Assembly (NCBI GenBank): GCA_036502295.1
Contig: DASXYU010000055.1
Span: 1 to 18,634, forward strand
Source of the DNA: DASXYU01 sp036502295
GTDB taxonomy: Bacteria > Actinomycetota > Actinomycetes > Mycobacteriales > Jatrophihabitantaceae
Length of the DNA stretch: 18,634 nucleotides
Reading direction: 5' to 3'
Position numbers and translations under genes: made by a program. The notes below the pieces were generated by a model. That model was not told the origin of the DNA. It was given only the letters and a program-made list of their open reading frames with translations, and made no database searches. Each line of letters begins with the position of its first letter. Position 1 is the first letter of the stretch. Shown here in pieces: positions 1-7,177 of the stretch.

Positions 1-85
1 ACGATCTGTCGAGCCCACTCTTCTTCCGGCCTTAGCGCGGTCACCGCTCTCAATTCCGAGTCGTTTTCGCCACATGCTGGGGGTC

Positions 86-106
86 GATGTTCTACGGATG
101 TTCTAC
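86..106. repeat. 10-bp tandem direct repeat beside tRNA-Ser
   Basis: GATGTTCTAC occurs twice (86-95 and 97-106) with a single base between, so the copies are 11 bp apart, about one helical turn. They lie just beyond the terminator of the tRNA-Ser gene. Such spacing suits a protein-binding site, but no partner gene is visible. The repeat is seen directly; any function is a guess. Confidence 0.4.
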
Positions 107-150
107 TGGCTCTCGGCGGTAACCCACCCGCAAACCGACCCGAAACGACG

Positions 151-172
151 AAGCCCCGCTATCACGGGGCTT
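151..172 (-). terminator. Terminator hairpin of tRNA-Ser
   Basis: AAGCCCCG and CGGGGCTT form a perfect 8-bp stem around a 6-nt loop, immediately 3' of the tRNA on the minus strand. The tRNA 3' end is only about 4 nt away. There is no long U tract, which is common for terminators in high-GC actinobacteria. Confidence 0.75.
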
Positions 173-175
173 CTG

Positions 176-265
176 CGGAGACGGAGAGATTCGAACTCTC
201 GATGGGCTTTAGACCCAAACCTCATTAGCAGTGAGGCGCCATAGACCGGACTAGGCGACGTCTCC
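176..265 (-). tRNA. tRNA-Ser (anticodon GCT)
   Basis: On the minus strand the acceptor arms GGAGACG and CGTCTCC pair perfectly. The anticodon arm is CCTCA-CTGCTAA-TGAGG, which places GCT as anticodon and reads AGC/AGT serine codons. A long variable arm, expected of class II serine tRNAs, sits between the anticodon stem and the T arm, which carries GTTCGAATC. The 90-nt length fits tRNA-Ser. The genomic sequence has G as discriminator and no encoded CCA. The first 15 nt overlap the end of the upstream same-strand protein gene. tRNA-Ser genes are common integration sites, but no integrase is present in this window. Confidence 0.96.
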
Positions 266-2026
266 AACCGGCGTGCGAGGTACCGCATACCGATCAGGAA
301 TCCTACTGGACGCTGCGCCGCCCCGTCCCAGCAGCCGCATGAGCCGGTGCGGCCGCACGAGGAACGCCTCGGCCTCCAGCGCTGCCACAGCGATCCGTGG
401 CAGGTCGCGTGCTGCCGGATAGGAGAGGAACCGCGGCTCCCACTCGCCGCGGAACTTCACGTTGAAGCGGTAGAGCGACTCGATCTGCCACCAACGCGAA
501 AGGAACATGAGGACGCCGCGCCAGGCGCGCAGCACCGGCCCTGCCCCGATACGTCCTCCGCGTTCGAGCGCTTCGCGGAAGACGGCGAAATTCAGCGACA
601 CCTGCCTGACGCCGAGGCTCCGGCATCCGGCGAAGAGGCCGGCGAGCATGAACTCGTTGAGGCCGTTGTCGGCCTCGCGGTCGCGGCGCATGAGGTCGAG
701 GGAGAGGCCGTCCTGTCCCCAGGGAACGAAGTGCAGCAGGCCGTGCAACTCGCCGCCGAGGTTGGCGGTGACGATGACGCACTGCGGATCGGCACGGCTG
801 CCCAGGCGCGACAGTGCCATGGAGAAGCCACGTTCGGTGCCGTTGCCGCGCCAACGTTCGGCGGCGGCGCGGAGCTCAGCGAGCTCCTCCGGGACGATCT
901 CGTGTGCGCGTCGAATCTGCAGCGTGTAACCGGCACGGTCGGCACCGTTGTGCGCCTGCCGCACGCCACGCATCGAACGTCCTTCGAGGCAGAAGCTGCC
1001 GGAGTCAACGATCGCCTCGTCGCCGAGGGCGAGGGCGTTGAGTCCGTACTCCCGCTTGAAGACGGTCGCGCCGAGCTCACTGCAGCCGATGACGGCCGGA
1101 GTCCATCCGTAGCTGTCGACGAGTTCGCGGAACGCCGCGATGGAGCCGGGCCACGCTTCGGGGTCACCGATCGGGTCGCCGCTGGCGAGCGCGACACCGA
1201 GCACGACGCGGTAGGAGATCGCGGACTTGCCGGTCGGCGACCAGACCACCGACTTGTCGTCGCGCAGCGCGAAGTAGCCGAGGGAGTCGCGTTCACCCTG
1301 CTTGGCGAGTAGCACCCGAAGCTGTTGCTCGTCCTCTTCGGTGAGACGTGCCACCGGCTCGGAGGAACGCAGGATCAACAGGACGAACGCGGTCACGGTG
1401 ACGAGCGTGATCGCAAGAAGCGTGCCGTGCATGACATCGCTGAAGCGCTCGCTGCGGAATTGCACCGGACCGTCGGCGCCCACCATCGCGTAGGCGACCT
1501 CGCGCAGCCTTGACGCGATCGATGGCTGGCCGATCGTCGGCGCGGAGAGGTAAGTCATCGCGATGCCGAGGGCGAACGCCGCGCCAGTGAACTGCAATAC
1601 GACACGGACCGCAAACCAGCGGCTGTGCGGGTCGCAGTTCGCCACGAATCGGCTGCGCGCCGCGACGAGCAATGCGAGCAGGACGAGCGAGATCACGCCT
1701 TCGAGGATTCGACGTTCGGCGCGAAACAGAGGGGCGATGCTCATCGCGCTCGCTGCCGCCGTGCTTACCCGCCAGGCGAGGCGCTTGCGCTTGCGCAGCC
1801 CGGCCGCCACGCGCAGGAGCAGCAGGCCCGCTACGAAGGTCACCGCGGTGGCCGTGGCGCTCGCCGGCACGGGAAGCACCCGCGGGATGTCGCGTGCGTG
1901 GTGTCGATCTCCGGCGAAGAGCGCATCGACAACGGTCAACAGGCCGAGGACGGTCGCCACCGTCGCCACGGTCTGCGGCGCGCGGCGCAGGTACGCGCTG
2001 CGCAGCCCCTGCCGGGCCCTCACCAC
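251..2026 (-). CDS. Membrane protein with phosphatidylglycerol lysyltransferase-like (DUF2156) domain
   Basis: This 591-residue protein has two parts. The N-terminal part has about six hydrophobic segments (roughly 19-38, 57-76, 88-101, 108-123, 140-160, 200-219). The cytoplasmic C-terminal part resembles the DUF2156/MprF aminoacyltransferase fold, with GDPIGDP at 283-289 and GDEAIVDSG...LEGRSMRGVRQ spanning 335-357. Family members transfer an amino acid from aminoacyl-tRNA to phosphatidylglycerol, reducing the negative charge of the membrane; activity and substrate here are inferred. Unlike mycobacterial LysX there is no lysyl-tRNA synthetase module. The start is GTG at 2026 with only a weak GAG-type ribosome site; GTG at 2023 is an alternative. 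The last codons and the TAG stop (251-253) lie inside tRNA-Ser. Confidence 0.85.
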   Translation of the reverse strand: MVRARQGLRSAYLRRAPQTVATVATVLGLLTVVDALFAGDRHHARDIPRVLPVPASATATAVTFVAGLLLLRVAAGLRKRKRLAWRVSTAAASAMSIAPLFRAERRILEGVISLVLLALLVAARSRFVANCDPHSRWFAVRVVLQFTGAAFALGIAMTYLSAPTIGQPSIASRLREVAYAMVGADGPVQFRSERFSDVMHGTLLAITLVTVTAFVLLILRSSEPVARLTEEDEQQLRVLLAKQGERDSLGYFALRDDKSVVWSPTGKSAISYRVVLGVALASGDPIGDPEAWPGSIAAFRELVDSYGWTPAVIGCSELGATVFKREYGLNALALGDEAIVDSGSFCLEGRSMRGVRQAHNGADRAGYTLQIRRAHEIVPEELAELRAAAERWRGNGTERGFSMALSRLGSRADPQCVIVTANLGGELHGLLHFVPWGQDGLSLDLMRRDREADNGLNEFMLAGLFAGCRSLGVRQVSLNFAVFREALERGGRIGAGPVLRAWRGVLMFLSRWWQIESLYRFNVKFRGEWEPRFLSYPAARDLPRIAVAALEAEAFLVRPHRLMRLLGRGGAASSRIPDRYAVPRTPVGDVA

Positions 2027-2145
2027 ATTCTCAATATCGTCAGTCGCGCCACGGTCCGTAACGATTTCAGATGATTCTCTGGAGCACCTGAGCGGGGCAG
2101 GACATATCCCCGCCCGAGCGGAAACGTCCCTGCTCGGCCGTTAGG

Positions 2146-2159
2146 GTTGTCATGACAAC
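2146..2159. promoter_or_regulatory. Perfect 14-bp palindrome upstream of the MFS exporter gene
   Basis: GTTGTCATGACAAC is a perfect palindrome 44 bp before the MFS start, in the divergent gap with the DUF2156 gene. A TANNNT-like box (TAGGGT, 2142-2147) abuts it, so a protein bound here would block the likely transcription start. Drug exporters of this family are usually controlled by MarR or TetR repressors binding such dyads; no regulator gene is adjacent. Operator function is inferred. Confidence 0.45.
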
Positions 2160-2203
2160 GAGATCCATCTTTTCGCTCTCCGTGACCGAACCAGGAGATC
2201 CTT

Positions 2204-3856
2204 GTGTCCGAATCCAGCGCTGCCCCTGCTCAGGACCTGCGGGGTGCCAAGCGTCATGCGCACCCCGGCCTCATCCTGCTGATCATCGCGGGCGCCCAGC
2301 TCATGGTCGTCCTCGACGCGACCATCGTGAACATCGCGCTGCCGAAGATGGGGCAGTACTTCGACCGGAACCAGACGGACATGACGTGGGCGCTCAACGC
2401 CTACACACTTGCTTTCGGCGGACTGCTGCTGCTTGGCGGACGAGCCGGCGACATCCTCGGCCGCCGGCGCATGTTCATCTTCGGCCTCGGCCTCTTCAGC
2501 CTCGGCAGCCTCCTCGGCGGCCTCGCGAACAGCTTCGCCTTTCTGCTGGTAGGACGGGTGGTCCAAGGGCTCGGCGGCGCCGTCTCCTCGCCAACCGCGC
2601 TCTCCTTGATCACCAACGAGTTCGAGGAGGGGCCGCGGCGCAACCGCGCCATCGCGGTCTACGCCGCGGTCTCCGGCGCTGGCGCGGCCCTCGGGCTCAT
2701 CCTCGGCGGCGTCCTCACCGAGTACCTCGGCTGGCGGTGGGTGCTCTTCGTCAACGTGCCGATCGGCATCGTGTTGATCATCGGAGCCTTCTTCTATCTG
2801 CACCAGACGGAGCGACTGCAGGGCAGGTTCGACTTCTTCGGCGCGCTGCTGTCTGTGGCTGGAATGGTGGCGCTGGTCTACGGCTTCATCCATGCGGCGA
2901 GCCACGGCTGGGGCAACACCCAGAGCTACGTGATCTTCCCCGCCGCCGCGGTGTTGCTGACCGGCTTCGTCCTCTTCGAAGCCTTCGTGGTGAGCGATCC
3001 GATGATGCCGATGCGCATCTTCGAGAACCGAACCCGGGCCGGGTCATATCTGGTCATGCTGATCGTGGGCGCCGGCATGTTCGGGCTCTTCTACTACACG
3101 ACGTTCTTCGTGCAGGGCGTCCTTGACTACAGCCCACTGAAAACCGGGTTCGCGTTCCTGCCGGTCGCGCTGGTTATTGGCGTGAGCTCGCAGGTGGTCT
3201 CCAAGCTGCTGCCCGCATTCGGGCCGAAGGTCCCCATCGTCAGCGGCACGATCATCCTCTTCTTCGCGATGTTCTGGCTCTCGCGAGTGAGCGTGAAATC
3301 CGGCTACGCGGACACGTTGTTGCCCGGCATCATCGTGCTCGCCATCTCGATGGGCGCGCTCTTCGTGCCGCTGACGCTGACAGCGGTGACGAAGGTCGCG
3401 GACACCGACGCGGGGCTGGCTTCCGCGCTGCTCAACGTCGGCCAGCAGGTCGGCGGCGCGATAGGCCTCTCCGTGCTCGCCACGGTCTTCCAGCATTCGG
3501 CGAACAGTTGGGTCGGTGGCAACCAGAGTCAGCTCAATACGCAGCTCGCCAAACTCGATCCCAGCCTCGGCGCCGCGATCGGGCAGAGACTGCAGTCATC
3601 AGGTAGCTCCGGACTGCAGCCCGATGACATCACCAGGTTCGTGCAGGCGTTACCGCCCGGTGAGCGGGTCCCGGCCACACAGTTCTTCGCCGGGCCCTAC
3701 CGCGACTTCAGCCACCACCTGCTGGCACACGCCTCGGGAACGACATTCCTCGGTGCCGCGATCTTCGCCGTCGTCGCGCTACTGGCGGCGCTCTTCCTCA
3801 TCAACGCGAAGAAGGCCGACCTGCCCACCGAAACCGCCCCGGCAGCAATGCACTAA
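2204..3856 (+). CDS. DHA2-family (14-TMS) MFS drug efflux transporter
   Basis: This 550-residue integral membrane protein has the length and motifs of the DHA2 (EmrB/QacA) drug:H+ antiporters: LDATIVNIALP in the first helix (37-47), motif A GGRAGDILGRRRMF (78-91), a glycine-rich motif C region (158-170) and WRWVLFVNVPIG (177-188). It probably exports cationic or hydrophobic compounds using the proton gradient; the substrate cannot be told. The GTG start at 2204 has a good AGGAG site (2193-2197, 6-nt spacing). The roughly 90-residue hydrophilic stretch before the last helix is typical of the family's last extracellular loop. It is divergent from the DUF2156 gene and convergent with ohr. Confidence 0.93.
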   Translation: MSESSAAPAQDLRGAKRHAHPGLILLIIAGAQLMVVLDATIVNIALPKMGQYFDRNQTDMTWALNAYTLAFGGLLLLGGRAGDILGRRRMFIFGLGLFSLGSLLGGLANSFAFLLVGRVVQGLGGAVSSPTALSLITNEFEEGPRRNRAIAVYAAVSGAGAALGLILGGVLTEYLGWRWVLFVNVPIGIVLIIGAFFYLHQTERLQGRFDFFGALLSVAGMVALVYGFIHAASHGWGNTQSYVIFPAAAVLLTGFVLFEAFVVSDPMMPMRIFENRTRAGSYLVMLIVGAGMFGLFYYTTFFVQGVLDYSPLKTGFAFLPVALVIGVSSQVVSKLLPAFGPKVPIVSGTIILFFAMFWLSRVSVKSGYADTLLPGIIVLAISMGALFVPLTLTAVTKVADTDAGLASALLNVGQQVGGAIGLSVLATVFQHSANSWVGGNQSQLNTQLAKLDPSLGAAIGQRLQSSGSSGLQPDDITRFVQALPPGERVPATQFFAGPYRDFSHHLLAHASGTTFLGAAIFAVVALLAALFLINAKKADLPTETAPAAMH

Positions 3857-3857
3857 A

Positions 3858-3874
3858 GGCTGGGGGAGCCAGCC
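3858..3874. terminator. Weak hairpin between convergent MFS and ohr genes
   Basis: GGCTGG and CCAGCC form a 6-bp stem with a 5-nt loop two bases after the MFS stop codon. The gap to the ohr stop is only 44 nt, so one structure could serve both convergent genes. There is no U tract. Termination is inferred from position and symmetry. Confidence 0.4.
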
Positions 3875-3900
3875 CGCTGCGGCCTCGGAAAGACAGCGCC

Positions 3901-4323
3901 CTAGAAAGTACTGAGCTTCACGTTGATGTTGCCGCGGGTGGCCTTGCTGTAGGGGCAGAACGCGTGCGCGAGCTCGACCAGTTCCTGCGCCTTGTCGGTG
4001 TCGACGTTCGGGATGTTGACCTTGAGCTCCACAGCGAGACCGAAACCGCCGTCCTCGCTCGGGCCGAACGACACCTCGGCGATCACCGTCGAGTCGCTCG
4101 TGTCGATGCCCTGCGTCTTGGCGCGGTTCGCCAGCGCCCCCTGGAAGCAGGCCGCGTAGCCGGAGGCGAAGAGAGTCTCGGGGTTTGCCTTGGGCGTGTC
4201 ACTGGTGCCCGGCTGGGCGAGGTCGAGATCGATGATGCCGTCGCCGCTCTTCACGTGTCCTGCTCGTCCACCGTGCGCCTCGGCGGAGGTGGTGTAGGCA
4301 ACCTTGGTCAGTTCGATGGGCAT
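3901..4323 (-). CDS. ohr: Organic hydroperoxide resistance protein (Ohr/OsmC family)
   Basis: Ohr is a thiol peroxidase that reduces organic and fatty-acid hydroperoxides in the cytoplasm. The 140-residue length is exactly that of the family. The two redox cysteines are present: Cys59 in GYAACFQGAL and Cys123 in AFCPYSKATRGN. The active-site arginine and glutamate correspond to Arg20 and Glu49. The N-terminal VAYTTSAEAHGGRAGHV is typical of Ohr rather than OsmC. The ATG at 4323 has a GGAG site a few bases upstream. Ohr is usually repressed by OhrR (MarR family); no ohrR is adjacent. It is convergent with the MFS gene and divergent from the siderophore-interacting protein gene. Confidence 0.95.
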   Translation of the reverse strand: MPIELTKVAYTTSAEAHGGRAGHVKSGDGIIDLDLAQPGTSDTPKANPETLFASGYAACFQGALANRAKTQGIDTSDSTVIAEVSFGPSEDGGFGLAVELKVNIPNVDTDKAQELVELAHAFCPYSKATRGNINVKLSTF

Positions 4324-4389
4324 GTGGCTCTCCTAGCTGGTCCGGGGCGACAAGGTCTGGCTCCTTACGAGCGTAGCCACTCGCATCGG

Positions 4390-4395
4390 TAGCCT
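4390..4395 (+). promoter_or_regulatory. -10-like box placing the siderophore-interacting protein mRNA start at its ATG
   Basis: TAGCCT fits the actinobacterial TANNNT -10 element and ends 7 nt before the ATG at 4403, with no Shine-Dalgarno sequence in between. That spacing is the usual signature of a leaderless mRNA. No clear -35 box is seen at standard spacing. The assignment is inferred. Confidence 0.35.
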
Positions 4396-4402
4396 CGCTC
4401 GC

Positions 4403-5128
4403 ATGAGCACTCCCTTGGTTCGCCGCTCGCCGGTGCAGCCCGGAGTGGTGGTCGCCAACGTCGAACTCACACCGCGTATGCGCCGGGTGACCGTGCGCGC
4501 CGAGTCGATGGTCGGCGTCGCGCTTCGTCCTGCTCAGGACGTCGAACTGCACCTGGTCGACGAGACCCGGCGGCGCGTGAAGCGTCGCTACACGATCCGG
4601 GCGGCGCGTCCCGTGCTGGGCGAGTTCGACCTCGACGTCGCGTTGCACGGCCCTGGTCCAGGAGCGCGCTGGGGCGCGACGGCGAGGGCCGGCGACGACG
4701 TGACGTTCCAGGGTCCGCGCGGCAAGCTCGACCTGCGTCCGGCGGCAGTGCATCTGCTGGTGGGGGACGAGTCCGCGTTGCCGGCGATCGCCGTGATCTG
4801 CGCCGCACTGCCCGCGGGCGAGCGTGGCGTTGCGGTGCTCGAAGTGCATGACGCCGCGGAGGAGCAGCCGGTAGCCGGCAAGGCGGAGTGGGTGCACCGC
4901 GGTGATGCTGCACCTGGCAGCCCCGATCTGCTGCTGCCGGTCGTCCGCTCCGTCCTCGCCTCAGTGCCTGCCCGGGGGGTGCGCGGCTATCTGCTGGGTG
5001 AAACGAGGACGATGGTGGCGTTGCGCGCGCTGCTCGAGGAGCACGGCATCGCCCACGACGCGATCTTCGTCAAGGGCTACTGGAACGTGGCCCGCCCCGA
5101 TCGGCGCGAGGGCCGCTCCCCCCTCTGA
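4403..5128 (+). CDS. Siderophore-interacting protein (FAD-dependent ferric-siderophore reductase family)
   Basis: This 241-residue cytoplasmic flavoprotein is of the SIP/ViuB type, which binds FAD and reduces ferric siderophores to release iron. The N-terminal FAD-binding barrel carries RRYTIRA (61-67, flavin contact). The C-terminal SIP domain begins with HLLVGDESALPAIAVI (117-132) and ends with LLGE (197-200) and the family hallmark VKGYWN (223-228). No siderophore transport or synthesis genes are nearby. The ATG at 4403 has no ribosome-binding site and may be leaderless. The stop codon at 5126-5128 lies inside the left arm of a large inverted repeat, and the last residues (SPL) are partly encoded by it. 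Confidence 0.92.
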   Translation: MSTPLVRRSPVQPGVVVANVELTPRMRRVTVRAESMVGVALRPAQDVELHLVDETRRRVKRRYTIRAARPVLGEFDLDVALHGPGPGARWGATARAGDDVTFQGPRGKLDLRPAAVHLLVGDESALPAIAVICAALPAGERGVAVLEVHDAAEEQPVAGKAEWVHRGDAAPGSPDLLLPVVRSVLASVPARGVRGYLLGETRTMVALRALLEEHGIAHDAIFVKGYWNVARPDRREGRSPL

Positions 5129-5274
5129 ACGGCCCCTCCTTGTGTGCCTGGGGGCCGCTGGGGGGCCCGATTTACGGCCACAGCACACACAAGGACCGGA
5201 CCTTGTGTTGCTGAGGGCCGCAATCGGAGCTGCTTTACGACCCTGCGGCACACAAGGAGGGGCCGTTCAGAGGG
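5121..5274. repeat. Composite palindromic element with perfect 28-bp inverted arms
   Basis: Positions 5121-5148 and 5247-5274 are perfect reverse complements (28 bp). Inside are two 57-nt units, 5138-5194 and 5201-5257, separated by ACCGGA. Each begins CCTTGTGT, carries TTTACG at the same internal position and ends ACACAAGG, and they match at about two thirds of positions. Each unit can fold on itself, as can the whole element. Both flanking convergent genes end with CTC TGA encoded by the outer arms. It resembles a REP/BIME or MITE-like element and probably acts as a bidirectional terminator. No target-site duplication is visible. Confidence 0.85.
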
Positions 5275-5725
5275 TGAGTGCGAAGAATCGGCTGTTCGGG
5301 TCGAGGACGTAGTCGGCGAACGGACCGCAGAGCTCGAAGCCGTTGCGCTCGTACAAGCGGTGCGCCGGGGCGAAGAAGTCCTGCGTTCCTGTCTCAAGGT
5401 TCAGCCGCGCGTAGCCGCGCCCCCGAGCCTCGTTGATGATCGCGGCGAGGACGGCGGCAGCCACACCTCGACCGCGCGCAGCAGGCGTCGTCCGCATCGA
5501 CTTCACTTCACCGGCACCGTCCGCGTGATCCTTCAACGCACCGCAGCCGAGCAGGACGCCGTCCTCGCGGGCGGTCCAGAAGGTGATCGCCGGAAGGCGC
5601 AGCGCCTCAAGGTCGAGGGCGTGAATGCTGCAGGCCGGCGAGTTCGCGCGCATATCGGCGAGGTGCTCTTCGAGGAGCACCCGCACGTCCGGCTCGGCAG
5701 CCGGATCCTCGACCGCGATCCGCAT
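5267..5725 (-). CDS. GNAT-family N-acetyltransferase
   Basis: This 152-residue protein has a single GNAT fold that uses acetyl-CoA to acetylate an amine. The acetyl-CoA pyrophosphate loop is RGRGVA (84-89), preceded by the beta-4 strand EVKSMRTTP. The C-terminal AHRLYERNGFELCGPF (121-136) is motif B, typical of small stand-alone acetyltransferases. The substrate is unknown. The ATG overlaps the purB stop as TGATG (shared base 5725), so translation is probably coupled and the gene is the last of the purD-purB operon. The final codons and stop lie in the right arm of the palindromic element. A role in purine synthesis is not implied. Confidence 0.9.
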   Translation of the reverse strand: MRIAVEDPAAEPDVRVLLEEHLADMRANSPACSIHALDLEALRLPAITFWTAREDGVLLGCGALKDHADGAGEVKSMRTTPAARGRGVAAAVLAAIINEARGRGYARLNLETGTQDFFAPAHRLYERNGFELCGPFADYVLDPNSRFFALTL

Positions 5726-7164
5726 CAGAGGATTGGCTGCGGCTCGTAGCTCGCCGCGGCGGGGTCAGTGGCGAGGACGGCGTCCACCTGGCGGACGATG
5801 GCGGCGACCTGATCGCGGGCGGCGCCGGTGAAGCTCAACGGCTCGGCGAGCAGCGCGCCGAGTTCGTCCTGCGACAGGCCGAGGCGTGAGTCACCGGCGA
5901 GGCGTTCGAAGAGCTCGTTGCGGTCGGTGCCCTTCTCGCGCATCTCCAGCGCGACGGCGACGGCGTTCTCCTTGATCACCTCGTGCGCGGTCTCGCGTCC
6001 GGAGCCCGCGCGTACTGCCGCCATCAGCACCTTCGTGGTGGCGAGGAAGGGCAGGTAGCGGTCGAGCTCGCGGGCGATCACCGCGGGGAAGGCCCCGAAC
6101 TCGTCGAGGACGGTGAGGAACGTTTCGAGTAGTCCGTCGAGGGCGAAGAACGCATCGGGCAGCGCCACTCGGCGCACCACGGAGCAACTGACGTCGCCTT
6201 CATTCCACTGGTCGCCGGCGAGCTCGCCGACCATCGAGGCGTAGCCGCGCAGGATCACCGCGAAGCCGTTGATGCGTTCGGCGCTGCGGGTGTTCATCTT
6301 GTGCGGCATCGCGCTCGAACCGACCTGGCCGGGTTTGAAGCCCTCGGTCACCAGCTCGTTGCCGGCCATCAGCCGGATCGTCGTCGCGAAGGACGACGGT
6401 CCCGCGGCGAGCTGCACGAGCGCGGAGAGGACGTCCCAGTCCAGCGAGCGCGGGTAGACCTGTCCCACGCTGGTGAGGACGTGGCTGAAGCCGAGGTGCT
6501 GTGCCACGCGCTGTTCGAGTTCGGCGAGACGTGCGGAGTCACCGTCGAGGAGGTCGAGCATGTCCTGGGCGGTGCCCACCGGCCCCTTGATGCCCCGCAA
6601 TGGGTACCGCTCAACAAGTGAATCGAGACGGCTGAGCGCGACGAGGATTTCGTCCGCCGCGCTGGCGAAGCGCTTGCCGAGGGTGGTGGCCTGCGCGGCG
6701 ACGTTGTGGCTGCGTCCTGCCATGACGAGCTGGTCGTACTCGGCGGCGCGCCGGGCGAGGCGTGAGAGCACGGCGAGCGTCTTCGTCCGCACCACCGCGA
6801 GGGCCGAACGTACCTGCAGCTGCTCGACATTCTCGGTGAGGTCGCGGCTGGTCATGCCCTTGTGGATCTGCTCGTAGCCGGCGAGTTCGGCGAACTCCTC
6901 GATGCGTGCCTTCACGTCGTGGCGGGTGACCTTCTCGCGCTCCGCGATACTGCCCAGGTCGACTGTGTCGGTGCCGCGGTCGACGATCGCCTGGTAGGCG
7001 TCGATCGCGCCCGCCGGGACCTCGATACCGAGGTCGGCCTGCGCGCGGAGGACGGCGAGCCAGAGCCGCCGTTCAAGGACGATCTTGTGTGCCGGCGACC
7101 AGAGGGTGGCCATGTCGGTCGAGGCGTAGCGCCCCGCGAGGACGTTCGGGATCGAGGGCTTCAC
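5725..7164 (-). CDS. purB: Adenylosuccinate lyase
   Basis: PurB cleaves SAICAR to AICAR in purine synthesis and adenylosuccinate to AMP, releasing fumarate each time. The 479-residue protein carries the fumarate-lyase superfamily signature GSSAMPHKMN at 282-291, TSRDLTENVEQLQVR (105-119) and GRSHNVAAQATTLGKRF (150-166), whose His153 is in the usual catalytic-histidine position. Homotetrameric and cytosolic by family. The GTG at 7164 follows a GAGGGC site; only 13 nt separate it from the purD stop and its own stop overlaps the next start. The operon pairing with purD fits its function. Confidence 0.96.
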   Translation of the reverse strand: MKPSIPNVLAGRYASTDMATLWSPAHKIVLERRLWLAVLRAQADLGIEVPAGAIDAYQAIVDRGTDTVDLGSIAEREKVTRHDVKARIEEFAELAGYEQIHKGMTSRDLTENVEQLQVRSALAVVRTKTLAVLSRLARRAAEYDQLVMAGRSHNVAAQATTLGKRFASAADEILVALSRLDSLVERYPLRGIKGPVGTAQDMLDLLDGDSARLAELEQRVAQHLGFSHVLTSVGQVYPRSLDWDVLSALVQLAAGPSSFATTIRLMAGNELVTEGFKPGQVGSSAMPHKMNTRSAERINGFAVILRGYASMVGELAGDQWNEGDVSCSVVRRVALPDAFFALDGLLETFLTVLDEFGAFPAVIARELDRYLPFLATTKVLMAAVRAGSGRETAHEVIKENAVAVALEMREKGTDRNELFERLAGDSRLGLSQDELGALLAEPLSFTGAARDQVAAIVRQVDAVLATDPAAASYEPQPIL

Positions 7165-7177
7165 GCCCTCAATTCTC

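Noticed and set aside
103..288. 61-codon minus-strand open frame over the tRNA
   Set aside because: It is translation through a tRNA gene and its terminator.
347..1312. Long plus-strand open frame (321 codons) opposite the DUF2156 gene
   Set aside because: It is the antisense of a well-supported membrane/transferase gene; its translation is low-complexity with no family resemblance, as expected for high-GC antisense.
5121..5274. Complete insertion sequence
   Set aside because: No transposase frame fits in 154 bp and no target-site duplication is seen; treated as a palindromic element instead.
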